A DNA stretch of 64,000 nt from Flavobacterium frigoris PS1 (lineage in GTDB: Bacteria; Bacteroidota; Bacteroidia; Flavobacteriales; Flavobacteriaceae): positions 62,001 through 126,000 of the forward strand of contig NZ_AHKF01000022.1 in NCBI RefSeq assembly GCF_000252125.1, given 5' to 3'. Shown here piece after piece: positions 17,480 through 27,742 of the stretch. Position numbers and translations under genes: made by a program. The notes below the pieces were generated by a model that was given only the letters and a program-made list of their open reading frames with translations, was not told the DNA's origin and made no database searches. How positions within the stretch are numbered: position 1 is the first letter of the stretch; each line of letters opens with the position of its first letter.

Positions 17480-17517
17480 AACCGAAACAGGCATCCCAGT
17501 CTGTTTCGGTTTTTTTG
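17480..17517 (+). terminator. Terminator of the sugar operon
   Basis: Perfect stem ACCGAAACAG (17481-17490) with CTGTTTCGGT (17501-17510) and a T-run, 28 bases after the transporter stop. Confidence 0.92.
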
Positions 17518-18081
17518 TTTGTAATTTAACGAGATCTGATTACATTTTCTGTGCGTTCCATTCGTGTCTGTTATTCGGCACTGCATTGCTGTTACCAAAG
17601 TCAATCAATTATTGAAAAAACAGTTGATTTTCATACTTATCTGCAGGTCATTATTCAAGTTATAGAAATTAAAAATTATTAGATGTGGCAATTTGGAATG
17701 GGCAGCAAAAACAAATCATATAGACATTCATCTAAAATAACTGATTTTGGAACCTAATTTTTAAGAATACTTTTAATTATAATGTCTTAAAGCTTTTTTA
17801 TTACCTCTGTAATTTCTGATAAAAATGATAACGTTAAAAAAACGTCTAAACGGTAAATTTTCATTAAATTGACATTGTTGCTTTTTTTATATCATCAATC
17901 CGTAATTATATAGAGAATAAGTAGTCGTTACGATCAATTATTCTTTCAAAACTATTTAAGTGATTGGATGATATGGCTAATACAGAAACAGAACGTATCA
18001 AAACTTAGTTTCATTACGCAATAGCAAGAATACAATCAAAAAAGCGTTAACGACGATTTTTAAAAATAAAAAACAGTAAAC
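17518..18081. other. 564-base intergenic stretch, no gene seen
   Basis: No convincing reading frame on either strand, no copy of the repeats found elsewhere in the window, and no exact TAnnTTTG box. It must contain the promoter of the PoxB gene. Confidence 0.45.
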
Positions 18082-19818
18082 ATGTCAAAAAAAGTAGCAG
18101 ACCAAATCGTAGAGATGCTGGTTAATAATAATGTAAAAAGAATTTATGCTGTAACGGGTGATAGCTTAAACGAACTAAATGATGCCGTTAGAAGAAGTGG
18201 AAAAATTAAATGGATTCATGTTCGCCATGAGGAAGTGGGCGCTTATGCCGCAGCTGCCGAAGCAGAGTTGGACGGCTTGGCCTGTTGTGCCGGAAGTAGT
18301 GGTCCTGGTCATGTACATTTAATAAATGGTCTATACGATGCTAACCGCTCTGGAGTTCCTGTTATTGCCATTGCTTCAACAATCAATACAGCTCAAATGG
18401 GAGTTGATTATTTTCAAGCAACAAATACCTATAAGTTATTTGATGATTGTAGTGTGTACAACGAACTTGCATCTACGCCCAGTCAAGTACCACGTATGTT
18501 GCAAACAGCCATTCAAAATGCTATTCATAAAAAAGGAGTAGCCGTATTTGGTTTAGCTGGTGATGTATCTTCTATGCCTGCCGAAGAAAGTGTAACATCG
18601 ATGTATAACTATCATAGCGAAACCGTTTTACGACCATCGGATATTGAAATGCAAAAATTTGCCGATCTGGTCAATAAGCATCCCAAAGTCTCCATATTTT
18701 GTGGTATTGGTGCAAGAGAAGCACACGATGATATTGTAAAACTGGCCGGTTTACTAAAAGCGCCCATCGGTTATTCTTTTCGTGGAAAAATGGGAATGCA
18801 GCACAATAATCCTTATGAAGTGGGCATGACTGGTTTGCTTGGTGTTCCGTCAGCCTTTCATGCCATGCACGAATCAGATGTCGTTATTTTATTAGGTACT
18901 GATTTTCCCTATGAAAACTTTATGCCGGTCACAAATAAGATTATTCAGGTTGACGAAAAGCCCGAACGATTAGGAAGAAGAGCAAAATTAGAAATGGGAT
19001 TAACCGGTAAAATAACGGATACTATTGCAGCCTTATTGCCATTAATCAAGGAAAAGGAAGACGACAGTTTCGTAAACGCTCAACTGGAATTTTACGAAAA
19101 AGTAAAAGAAAACTTAAATATCTATGTAGAAGATACAGGTTCTGAAAACCACATTAGTCCTGAGTTTGTCGCATCGACTATCAATGAATTAGCAAATGAG
19201 GATGCCATTTTTGCAGTAGATACAGGGATGTGTTGCGTTTGGGGAGCAAGATACATTGAGGGTACTGGAAAGCGTATTATGTTAGGTTCTTTTAATCATG
19301 GATCTATGGCTAATGCCATGCCTATGGCTGTAGGAGCTCAGTTAGCTTATCCTGAAAGGCAGGTTATTGCATTTTGTGGCGATGGAGGTATTTCTATGCT
19401 ATTGGGCGATTTGGCCACGATCAAACAATATAATCTTCCCATAAAACTGGTTGTTTTTAACAACCGTTCCTTGGGAATGGTACAATTAGAAATGCAAGTA
19501 GAAGGCTTGCCTAATAACGAAACCGATATGGTAAATCCTAATTTTGAAATGATTGCACAGGCTATGGGATTTAGAGGAATTACAGTTACAAATCCTGATA
19601 ATGTAAAACAATCATTAGAAGAAGCCTTTGCTCACGATGGTCCTGTTTTAGTCAGTGTATTTACCAATCCGCAAGCATTAGCCATGCCTCCAAAAATGGA
19701 ATTTGACCAAATGAAAGGCTATGCTTTATCAATGAGTAAAATGATATTGGGCGGAAGAATGGATGAAGTTCTAGAAATGGTAAAAACAAATTATAAGCAT
19801 ATGAAAGAAGTATTGTAG
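18082..19818 (+). CDS. poxB: Pyruvate oxidase / pyruvate:quinone oxidoreductase (PoxB-type)
   Basis: A 578-residue thiamine-diphosphate enzyme with the three-domain layout of pyruvate oxidase. The N-terminal domain has the catalytic Glu in VRHEEVGAYAAAAEAEL. The central domain is the FAD-binding type. The C-terminal TPP domain carries the GDG...N motif (FCGDGGISMLLGDLATIKQY ... FNNRSLG). The C-terminus (KGYALSMSKMILGGRMDEVLEM) resembles the membrane-binding tail of PoxB. It would decarboxylate pyruvate to acetate and CO2, passing electrons to quinone. Length fits PoxB and not acetolactate synthase; the true IlvB is at 45369-47063. Single gene. Confidence 0.9.
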   Translation: MSKKVADQIVEMLVNNNVKRIYAVTGDSLNELNDAVRRSGKIKWIHVRHEEVGAYAAAAEAELDGLACCAGSSGPGHVHLINGLYDANRSGVPVIAIASTINTAQMGVDYFQATNTYKLFDDCSVYNELASTPSQVPRMLQTAIQNAIHKKGVAVFGLAGDVSSMPAEESVTSMYNYHSETVLRPSDIEMQKFADLVNKHPKVSIFCGIGAREAHDDIVKLAGLLKAPIGYSFRGKMGMQHNNPYEVGMTGLLGVPSAFHAMHESDVVILLGTDFPYENFMPVTNKIIQVDEKPERLGRRAKLEMGLTGKITDTIAALLPLIKEKEDDSFVNAQLEFYEKVKENLNIYVEDTGSENHISPEFVASTINELANEDAIFAVDTGMCCVWGARYIEGTGKRIMLGSFNHGSMANAMPMAVGAQLAYPERQVIAFCGDGGISMLLGDLATIKQYNLPIKLVVFNNRSLGMVQLEMQVEGLPNNETDMVNPNFEMIAQAMGFRGITVTNPDNVKQSLEEAFAHDGPVLVSVFTNPQALAMPPKMEFDQMKGYALSMSKMILGGRMDEVLEMVKTNYKHMKEVL

Positions 19819-20060
19819 TAACGCAATACACGGTGAAATAGCTAGGAAATACAGACGTTTTTTTAAGATTCGGCATTATAGTATTTGTTTGTTTAGAAAT
19901 CATAACTCAATCGCGAATATATTTAAGTTATCGATCGTGCAATGATAACAGTATAGCACCAATTTTGATTGAAGTTAATTGCTTTATTAATAGCTATTGA
20001 ATGCGTACATTATTAACTTCGTAAAATAATTTCATATAATCTCATCATTCTTAATTTGAC

Positions 20061-21629
20061 ATGAAAGCAAATTTAACCACAACGAAATCACCTGCAAAAG
20101 CAATAGTTAAAGAAAATACTTTTCCGGTGGTTGCTATTGGTGCATCGGCAGGTGGATTAGAAGCGATGATGGAGCTATTAAAACATCTTCCAGCCGACAC
20201 TGGCATGGCTTTTATTTATGTACAGCACCTTAGCCCTGATCACAAAAGCATGCTGACTGAAATTTTGTCCAAGAAAACAACAATGACAGTTCAGGTGATT
20301 GATGACATGGATTTAATACAGCCCAATAATGTCTTTGTTATTCCATACAACAAAGGAATTGAAGTTACAGACGGTCACATAAAATTAATTCCTCGTTCAA
20401 AAAGCAGTACAGCAATTTCAATTGATATTCTTTTCTCCTCACTTGCCGAAGCGCAAAAAGAAAGAGTTATAGGAATTATTCTTAGCGGTAGCGCAAGTGA
20501 TGGAACAATAGGTATGAAAGCTATCAAGCACGAAGGTGGCTTAACTTTTGCGCAAGACGATAGTGCCAAATTCACAAGTATGCCTCACTCAGCAATTGCG
20601 GCAGGTACGGCAGATTTTATTTTGTCGCCAAAAGATATAGCACTCGAATTATCGAGGCTAAGTAAACATCCTCTTATAAAAGCTATTGGAGTAAAAAACG
20701 GTGAAGAAGATTTAATTGAAAACAGCAATCCCGATTTAAAAATCATTCTAAACCTATTACACAAAGCCACTAGTGTTGATTTCAGCGTCTATAAAATGAA
20801 TACCATCAAGAGGCGCATCATTCGCAGAATGTTGTTGTATAAAATAACGCAACTCAATGAATATGCAAATCTGCTTTCGCAAAAAAAAGAAGAAATAGAT
20901 ATTCTTTACCAAGATTTATTGATTAATGTAACTAGTTTTTTTCGCGATCCTGAAACATACAAATATTTAAAAGAAAATCTTTTTCCAAAGCTTCTCAAAA
21001 GAAAAAATACTGGAGAGTCGCTTCGCATATGGATTCCCGCTTGTGCCACAGGGGAAGAAGTGTATTCCATGGCCATGATTTTGCTCGAAATTCAGGAAAG
21101 CAAAGGAACTAATATACCTGTTCATATTTTCGCAACAGATCTTAGCGAACAGGCAATCAGTAAGGCACGTCTTGGCAATTATACCGAGCAAGACTTAGAA
21201 AACGTTTCGCCAAAACGCATAAAGCGTTTCTTTACCAAAGGAGCTCGTGGTTTGCAGGTAAACAAGGCACTACGGGATATGTGCGTATTTGCTACCCATA
21301 ATATTTTACGCGACCCACCTTTTTCACGTCTCGATTTTCTGAGTTGCTGCAATCTCTTTATTTATCTTGATAACCCCGCACAAAAAAAAGCGGTCAATAC
21401 ATTTCATTATGCTTTAAATGAAGATGGATTTTTAATGTTAGGTAAATCAGAAAGCATCAGTCACTCCGCAAATCTTTTTGCGGACTTTAATAAAAACTAT
21501 AAAATATTTTCACGCAAAATAAATTTGGGCACACGCTTGTTGCCTGCTCTATTACCGCGTTACGCGCAACAATCTTTTTCCGAAAACAATATTCCGTTAA
21601 TGAATAAAAACAAAACAAATTATTTCTGA
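20061..21629 (+). pseudogene. CheB-CheR part of a CheBR hybrid kinase (5' half of frameshifted gene)
   Basis: The first 522 codons of a protein continued by the next entry. Residues about 21-205 are a CheB-type methylesterase domain with catalytic Ser29 (GASAGG), His56 (VQHLSPDH) and an Asp in SASDGTIGMKAI. Residues 235-490 are a CheR methyltransferase domain, with a SAM motif at IPACATGEEVYSMAM and the CheR signature RDPPFSRLDFLSCCNLFIY. There is no receiver in front of CheB, as is normal for CheBR hybrids. The frame stops at 21627-21629, but the +1 frame carries straight on. An extra A in the A5 run at 21606-21610 would explain the break. If made alone this is a stand-alone CheBR protein. 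Confidence 0.85.
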
Positions 21630-24600
21630 CAACCAAAACAGACTTGATAACGCGATTGATGCCGTGCTTATTTCTGATTTTATGCCTGCAAGCGTCGTCA
21701 TCAATTACCAAATGGAAATTGTACAGTTTCGCGGCACAACCGATTTATTTCTCACACATCCAAAAGGCAAAGCCACTTTTAATATTTTAAAAATGGCACG
21801 ACCCGAAATTGCTTTTGAATTGCGAAGTGCCATTTCAAAAGTCATAAAATCAAAACAAAGCATTCGCAAAACCGGAATTGAAATGAAAGTAAATTCCGAA
21901 GTCAAAATTATAAGTTTAGAAATTGTTCCGCTTAAAATAGACCCGATAACTATTGGGTGGGATGAACCACTACTCTTAGTTCTTTTTACAGAGCAGGAGC
22001 CAACAGAGATTTTTTCGCACGATGCCCAAGATGGAAAAAATAATTCGCTTGCAAAAGACCGAAGGATAAAAAAATTAGAACTGGAATTGGCAGCAGCACA
22101 TGCTGACGCGCTTGCAATTGCACAGGAACAGGAAGCTTTTGCCGAAGAATTGCAAAGTGCCAATGAAGAAGTAGTTTCAAGCAATGAAGAATTGCAAACT
22201 GTGAATGAAGAGCTGGAAACTTCAAAAGAAGAAATAGAATCTGCTAACGAAGAGCTCACTACTACCAATCAGGAACTGCAAACACGCAACGACCTGCTAA
22301 ACGAAGCTTACGATTATTCTGAGGCTGTTTTGGACACTATACATGAACCAATGCTGGTGTTAGATGGAAATCTTCGGGTTAAATCCGCTAACAAAATTTT
22401 CTGTAAATTATTTGATGTTAAAGAAGAAGATACTGCAGGAGTGCTGTTGTTTGATTTAGGAAATAAACAGTGGGATATTCCTCGACTGCGCAAACCTCTT
22501 GAAGACATCCTTCCAAAAAACTCTGACTTCCGCGATTTGGAAATCACTCACCAGTTTCCGAAAATAGGCGAAAAAACAATGAGGCTCAATGCAAGACGCA
22601 TTATTCAAAAAAGACATGGAGAAGAATTAATTCTGCTCGCTATTTCAGATGTTACAGAACAGGCAAATGCAAGACGAAAAATAGAAGAAAGTGAGCAGCG
22701 TTTTCGCAACTTAGTGGAACTGGCTAGTTATCCTATCTTAATTTTTAAAGGGGAGGATATGAGGTTGGAGTTAGCGAACGAACCCCTCTATAAAATATGG
22801 AATATAGGAAAAGAAGCGCTTGGTAAACCGTTTTTAGAAATATTGCCAGAAATGAAAAACCAACCGTTTATGGGCTTGCTATTAGATGTGTTGCACAGTA
22901 GCGAGATAAAATATGGTAATGAGGAACCAGCTTATTTTTTGCGTCCTAATGGAGTAAAGGAAACCGTTTATTTCAATTTTGTTTACCAGCCCTATAAAGA
23001 AAATGACGGAACTGTTTCTGGTGTAATTGTTTTTGCAAATGATGTAACAAGACAAGTTCTTGACTTCAAAAAGTTGGAAGAAAGCGAAGAACAACTACGA
23101 AAAACTACCGAACATTTTGAGATAGCCACTACTGCAGCCGAAGTAGGTATATGGTCTATGGATATTGCTAAACAAACATTGGAGTGGTCTGATTTGCATA
23201 AAAAAATGTGGGGTTACACGAATCTAGAAACAAATCTTACCTATGAAGAGTGGCACAACCTGATTCTTTCAGAAGATAAACAATTGGCATTTGATGCAGT
23301 AGCAAAGGCTCTTAAAACAAATACTTTGTACGAGGTCAGCTATCGCATAAAACGGGCAGATAATGATGATATACGCTGGATAAACTCATCTGGTCAATAT
23401 TTCTATAGCGATACCGGAGAACCTATTACGCTCACCGGAGTCAGCGTCGATATAACAGAACAAAAACTGTTTGAAAATGAATTGATGGAAGCAAAGGAAT
23501 CTGCAGAAAGTGCTACAAAATCAAAACAACAGTTTTTATCTAACATGAGCCACGAAATTCGAACGCCATTAAATTCTATTTTAGGATTTACTAATGTGTT
23601 ATTGAAAACCGAACTAGAGATTGAGCAGAAAGAATTTGTACAAGCTATAAAAACAAGTGGTAAATCTTTAAACCTACTGATAAACGACATCCTTGATTTG
23701 GCAAAAGTAGATGCAGGTAGAATGACATTTGAAAAGCAACCCTTTGAGATACGCCAATCTATAGCATCGATACTACATTCTTTCAACCTGAAAATAAAAG
23801 AAAAGAATTTAGAAATTGTAAAAGATTACGACAGCGAAATACCAGCAATGCTTTTGGGTGATTCAATGCGATTAAATCAGATTATTTTGAATCTGGTAAG
23901 CAATGCGGTAAAATTCACTGCTAAAGGAAAAATTATACTTAGCGTCAAATTAATTAATGAAGACAAAGAAAATCTGGCTATTCAATTTGCTATTACTGAT
24001 TCAGGAATTGGTATTGCTGCTGACAAAATAAACTCAATTTTTAATGTTTTTGAACAGGCTGAATCCAGTACGGCAAATTCTTATGGCGGAACAGGTTTAG
24101 GGCTTGCTATAGTTAAACAATTAATAGAAAATCAAGGAGGAAGTATCAGCGTAAGGAGTAAGATGAATGAAGGTTCAACATTTAGTTTTATCCTACCTTT
24201 TGGAAAAACAAATGCTAAATCAGAAGAAGAAACAGAAATACTATATAAGGATTCCGAAATTAAAAACATAAACGTTCTGGTAGCCGAAGATGTTCCATTG
24301 AATCAATTATTAATCAAAATTATTTTAAGCGATTTCGGATTTTTATATGAAATAGTGGAAAATGGAAAAATGGCAGTAGAGAAGTTAAAAACCAATACCT
24401 ATGATATTATCTTGATGGATTTACAAATGCCTGAAATGAATGGGTTTGAAGCAACAGAATACATACGCAAAACGATGAAATCTCAAATTCCAATAATTGC
24501 TTTAACAGCAGATGTAACCAAAGCAGATGTTAGCAAATGTAAAGAATTTGGTTTGGACGATTATATTCCAAAACCTATTAACGAAAACTTATTGTACAGT

Positions 24601-24633
24601 AAAATAGTGGAGTTAGTAAAAAGGAAAAAATAA
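21604..24633 (+). pseudogene. PAS-histidine kinase-receiver part of the CheBR hybrid kinase (3' half)
   Basis: Continues the preceding reading frame after a one-base shift; the open frame starts after a TGA at 21601, with a possible GTG start at 21664. In order: the PAS-like segment that follows CheR, a long coiled coil (QSANEEVVSSNEELQTVNEE and on), three PAS domains, a HisKA domain with phospho-acceptor MSHEIRTPLNS, an HATPase with N-box LNLVSNAVKFT and GGTGLGLAIV, then a receiver with the phospho-acceptor Asp in ILMDLQMPEMNG and late Lys in IPKPI. All catalytic residues look intact, so the lesion is recent or artefactual. Repaired, the full protein would be about 1,520 residues. Such hybrids relay unknown signals and are not part of a flagellar chemotaxis set. 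Confidence 0.85.
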
Positions 24634-24888
24634 GTATCGCTATATAAATTGAAGCAGGAAAGAAATGCCAATGCGATAACATTATAATTTTTTGAATTAA
24701 GGATAGACAAAAAAAAGAGCTGTCAAGGCATCATATTTATAAGTGTTTATGTAGCGAATTTATCTATTAATTAGGGAAAAAATCGTCGGATGATATTGCA
24801 TCGAATGTTATTTAAAACTCTAGTTTCTATATTTGTTGTAGCTCGAAAAAAAAGGATTGCGCTGAAATAATATAAAAAAAAACAAACA

Positions 24889-25074
24889 ATGAAAAAAACA
24901 TCTAATACTGTGAAAATTATAGGATTACTTTCTATTTGTTTATGGGTAGTAGGAAGCATTATCTTATTCGATGAGAAAAATGGAAAAGCTACTATTTTGC
25001 TTACTGCTGTGGTTATAATAGCTGGATTATCTTCTCAAATAAGTACAGAAAGAAAAGTGAATTCGCAAGATTGA
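24889..25074 (+). CDS. Small two-helix membrane protein, unknown function
   Basis: A 61-residue frame with a basic N-terminus and two hydrophobic segments (about residues 9-26 and 33-47) joined by a short charged turn (DEKNGK), then a polar tail. I recognise no family. It begins with an ATG after an A-rich leader typical of this genome. Codon use looks like that of its neighbours. It stands alone between the hybrid kinase and the FKBP gene. Reasonably likely to be real. Confidence 0.55.
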   Translation: MKKTSNTVKIIGLLSICLWVVGSIILFDEKNGKATILLTAVVIIAGLSSQISTERKVNSQD

Positions 25075-25361
25075 GATTAATTTAGTCTAATTGCTCGGAT
25101 ATGGAATTTTTTGTACACAACGATAGCGGCTTCTAAATCCTGCAATAGCATGACAAAGCAACAAATAAAGTGAAAGCGATGGCTTAATGTTTAATGAAGG
25201 GAACAGGAATACTACTAATTTTGATCGATACGACTGGAATTTAGCGGAAATTATGTGCAGCCTCATACTACAAATATGGAGATAGCAAAAAAGGGTCTAA
25301 AAATCTATTTAGCTTACAGCGGTGCTACCTGTCTAAAAAAATAAGTAGGCATTTTTTGCAC
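25075..25361. other. Intergenic stretch, no gene seen
   Basis: Nothing recognisable on either strand between the small membrane protein and the terminator shared with the FKBP gene. Confidence 0.4.
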
Positions 25362-25396
25362 AAAAAAACCTGACAGTAAAGCTGTCAGGTTTTTTA
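25362..25396. terminator. Bidirectional terminator next to the FKBP gene
   Basis: Stem AACCTGACAG (25367-25376) with CTGTCAGGTT (25382-25391), flanked by A- and T-runs on both sides so it can act on both strands. It ends the minus-strand FKBP gene. Confidence 0.9.
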
Positions 25397-25419
25397 TTAT
25401 GTAAGCTAGGTAAACGGTA

Positions 25420-25866
25420 TTATTCAATTACCACTGCATCTTTAATTTCAACCACTTCAAGGTCAAAAGTTAGATCTTTTCCTGCTAAAGGATGATTTCC
25501 ATCTAATACAATGCTTTCTTCTCTTACTTCAGCAACAAGTAAATTCATTTCTTGTCCATCAGGAGCTTTAGAAACAAGTCCCATTCCAACTTCTGGAGTG
25601 ATTTCTTGTGGAAGTTCGCTTTTTGCAACCTCTTGTATCAAATCTTCTCTAACAGCACCATATGCTTCATCAGAAGCAATTGTGATTGTTTTTTTCTCAT
25701 TCAATTTCATATCGATTAAGCCTTTTTCAAAACCTGGAATTAAACGTCCTTGTCCTAAAGTAAATTCTAACGGCTCTTTTCCTTCAGAACTATCAAAAAC
25801 CTGTCCATCAGATAATTTTCCAGTGTAGTGTACTTTAACCGTGTTATTCTCTTTAACTTGACTCAT
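25420..25866 (-). CDS. FKBP-type peptidyl-prolyl isomerase (SlyD-like)
   Basis: A 148-residue cytoplasmic peptidyl-prolyl cis-trans isomerase and folding helper. The FKBP half has VHYTGKLSDGQVFDSSEG and LGQGRLIPGFEKGLIDM, interrupted by a chaperone 'flap' insertion and closed by NHPLAGKDLTFDLEVVEI, which is the SlyD arrangement. The histidine-rich metal-binding tail of E. coli SlyD is absent, so a role in nickel supply is unlikely. Single gene with its own terminator. Confidence 0.93.
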   Translation of the reverse strand: MSQVKENNTVKVHYTGKLSDGQVFDSSEGKEPLEFTLGQGRLIPGFEKGLIDMKLNEKKTITIASDEAYGAVREDLIQEVAKSELPQEITPEVGMGLVSKAPDGQEMNLLVAEVREESIVLDGNHPLAGKDLTFDLEVVEIKDAVVIE

Positions 25867-26290
25867 AGTTTTATTTTTTAATTTTAAAAAACATTCTTCG
25901 CATAATTTTTACGCAGCAAATATTTTAGTTTAAACATATATCTCTACTGACCGCCAAAACCAAGCCAAAGAGTCCCAGCAACAAAGAAAACTTTTAAATC
26001 ATCAAAAAAAGTATAGATTTTACCTTAAAATATACTGAAAACGAGTAAAAAACATGGTTTTTGCGCTTTTTCAGAGCATTTAGCTTAAAACGGTAGTTCT
26101 GTCATGCATAAAGATACAGTATTGAATTCTATTGGTCGTTTGCTACTTGAATCTAATTTGTTTATCGCTACCTGATGCAATCCTTGATTTTTGTATTGAC
26201 ATGTTTATGGATAAAGCGTATTTGACCAATACCAGCTCTTCGAACTGTTGAATAGGAAAACAAGTACTATCAAAAATCAAATAAATTAAG
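25867..26290. other. 424-base intergenic stretch, no gene seen
   Basis: Lies upstream of the FKBP gene and downstream of the hydrolase gene, both on the minus strand. No reading frame of note, no hairpin with a T-run and no exact promoter box were found. Confidence 0.4.
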
Positions 26291-27121
26291 TTATTTGACC
26301 GATTCAAAGAAATTTGAGATTTGGATCAATGCATTTTGTAAATCATCTGGTAAATCAGAATTTGTATAAGGATGTGATGCGCCAAAAACATGATTGGCAT
26401 CTTCGATAATAGAAACGGTACAATTGGGGAGATTTTTCACTAAGTTTACTTCTGTAACGGGAACCGCTTCGTCTTTTCCGCCTTGGATAAAAAGAAATTT
26501 TCGTTTATCTGATTTCAGTAAATTTCGGAGATCTAATTGAGCTTTTATTTTCTTTGTATTTTCGACCAATTGATGATACAGCGGCATTTTTTGTTTGGTT
26601 CTACCATTCAGGATAAATTTCACTCCGTTTTCTTTCCATAGTTTATCGTTCTCTTTTCCATAGCGAGCTACTGGGTCTAAAACTGCTGCTAAAGTAGCAC
26701 AAGCACTAATTTCTCTATGTGACAAAGTGTAGGCTAGGGCTGTTGCTCCACCTTTAGAATGCCCAATAAAAAATAGTTTCTCAAAATTTAAGCAGTCTGC
26801 AAAACTTTCCTTTTTGAGATTCAGTAACAAAGCCTCGATATCTTCGAGCTCTTTTTCGAAATTATTGTTACCAAAGGCTTCTAAATCTACAAAATCCATA
26901 GGATGTTCCGGAGAGGTTCCGTTGTGAGAAAAATTGAGTTTTATAAACTGAAATCCATTTTGTACAAAGAAATCTGACATCAAGTTGAATGCACCCCAAT
27001 CCTTAAATCCGTTAAATCCATGGCAAAATACAAGTAGAGGTCGCTTTTGGTTTGCTGTATAGTTAATGTCATAGCTCGCTAGTTTCCCTTCGGCGCCAGT
27101 GTATATCCCTTGCTGTTTCAT
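26291..27121 (-). CDS. Alpha/beta hydrolase
   Basis: A 276-residue serine hydrolase of the alpha/beta fold. The nucleophile elbow is GHSKGG, the oxyanion-hole region is FCHGFNGFKDWG, and the late His is in EDANHVFGASHP; an acidic residue in FIQGGKDEAVPV completes the triad. It resembles dienelactone-hydrolase/YheT-like esterases; substrate unknown. The frame is open 41 codons further to 27244, but a minus-strand TAAATTTG promoter box at 27211-27218 lies inside that extension. The ATG at 27121 is therefore taken. No signal peptide, so cytoplasmic. Confidence 0.85.
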   Translation of the reverse strand: MKQQGIYTGAEGKLASYDINYTANQKRPLLVFCHGFNGFKDWGAFNLMSDFFVQNGFQFIKLNFSHNGTSPEHPMDFVDLEAFGNNNFEKELEDIEALLLNLKKESFADCLNFEKLFFIGHSKGGATALAYTLSHREISACATLAAVLDPVARYGKENDKLWKENGVKFILNGRTKQKMPLYHQLVENTKKIKAQLDLRNLLKSDKRKFLFIQGGKDEAVPVTEVNLVKNLPNCTVSIIEDANHVFGASHPYTNSDLPDDLQNALIQISNFFESVK

Positions 27122-27210
27122 ATGTAGGTATTTATTGTTTTTTGACGGTAATATGTAATTGCTTCGCCTATTCGCAAGCGCGGGTCGCGTATTTTCATTT
27201 GTATTTCCGA

Positions 27211-27218
27211 CAAATTTA
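27211..27218 (-). promoter_or_regulatory. -7 promoter box TAAATTTG for the alpha/beta hydrolase
   Basis: Exact TAnnTTTG on the minus strand, about 90 bases upstream of the ATG at 27121. It decides against the longer frame starting at 27244. Confidence 0.5.
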
Positions 27219-27421
27219 TAGTCATGCTCATTTAATAAATACATCTGTTTACAAAAATAGGGTAGTCCTATCCAAAATATACTATAGTCCGAAAAATTAC
27301 CAGTCTAAAGCCATAAAGATAGTAAATCAACTACTATGAGTTTATATTCAGTAAAAACAAGCTGCTCGTTTGGAGTGATTTTTCTTTTGCTCTCGTTATT
27401 TTGAAAAGGACTAATTATAAA

Positions 27422-27520
27422 TAGCCCTGATGGCAGCGGCATCTCCCCATTTAGAAAAACAAGGCTTTTCTAGCCGAAGTTTTGTTAATGGGGAATATAG
27501 CGTACAGCAGGAGGGAACGT
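27422..27520 (+). repeat. Structured intergenic repeat A, copy 3
   Basis: Starts TAGCCCTGAT, then a GGCAGCGGC spacer, ATC, one unpaired base, CCCCATT pairing with AATGGGG (27445-27451 with 27487-27493), and the flank GCGTACAGCAGG. The order matches the minus-strand form of the copies at 3550-3626 and 61632-61711. Its loop is longer (35 bases) and holds a second small hairpin (AGAAAA with TTTTCT). It sits about 220 bases upstream of the aldehyde dehydrogenase start and makes the overlapping 94-codon frame at 27430-27714 unlikely to be a gene. Confidence 0.7.
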
Positions 27521-27742
27521 CCCTTATAAAACATCTTATTATGCTCCTAAAAAAGGAGCACCCTAAGAATTATGTCAATCTCTTTTTAAAACCAAAAGAT
27601 ATGATGCATGAGGAGAATCATTTAATAACAAATGATAAAATTTGGCAATTAATTATCATAACGCATTCTTTTATTGAACTGCGTTTATTTATTTTTATGC
27701 TTTATAATAAGTAACGTTCAATGGAACTCAAAAATAAAAATA

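Noticed and set aside
18082..19818. Considered an acetolactate synthase for the TPP enzyme
   Set aside because: It lacks the RQWQ stretch and has the PoxB-type C-terminal tail; a true IlvB with IlvN is at 44830-47063.
21705..22268. A 187-codon minus-strand frame, very serine-rich
   Set aside because: It is the antisense of the E- and N-rich coiled coil of the hybrid kinase; the serine bias is a mirror of that composition.
27430..27714. A 94-codon plus-strand frame starting MAAASPHLEK
   Set aside because: Its first third is structured repeat A copy 3, the rest is AT-rich with no family character, and it runs into the start region of the aldehyde dehydrogenase.
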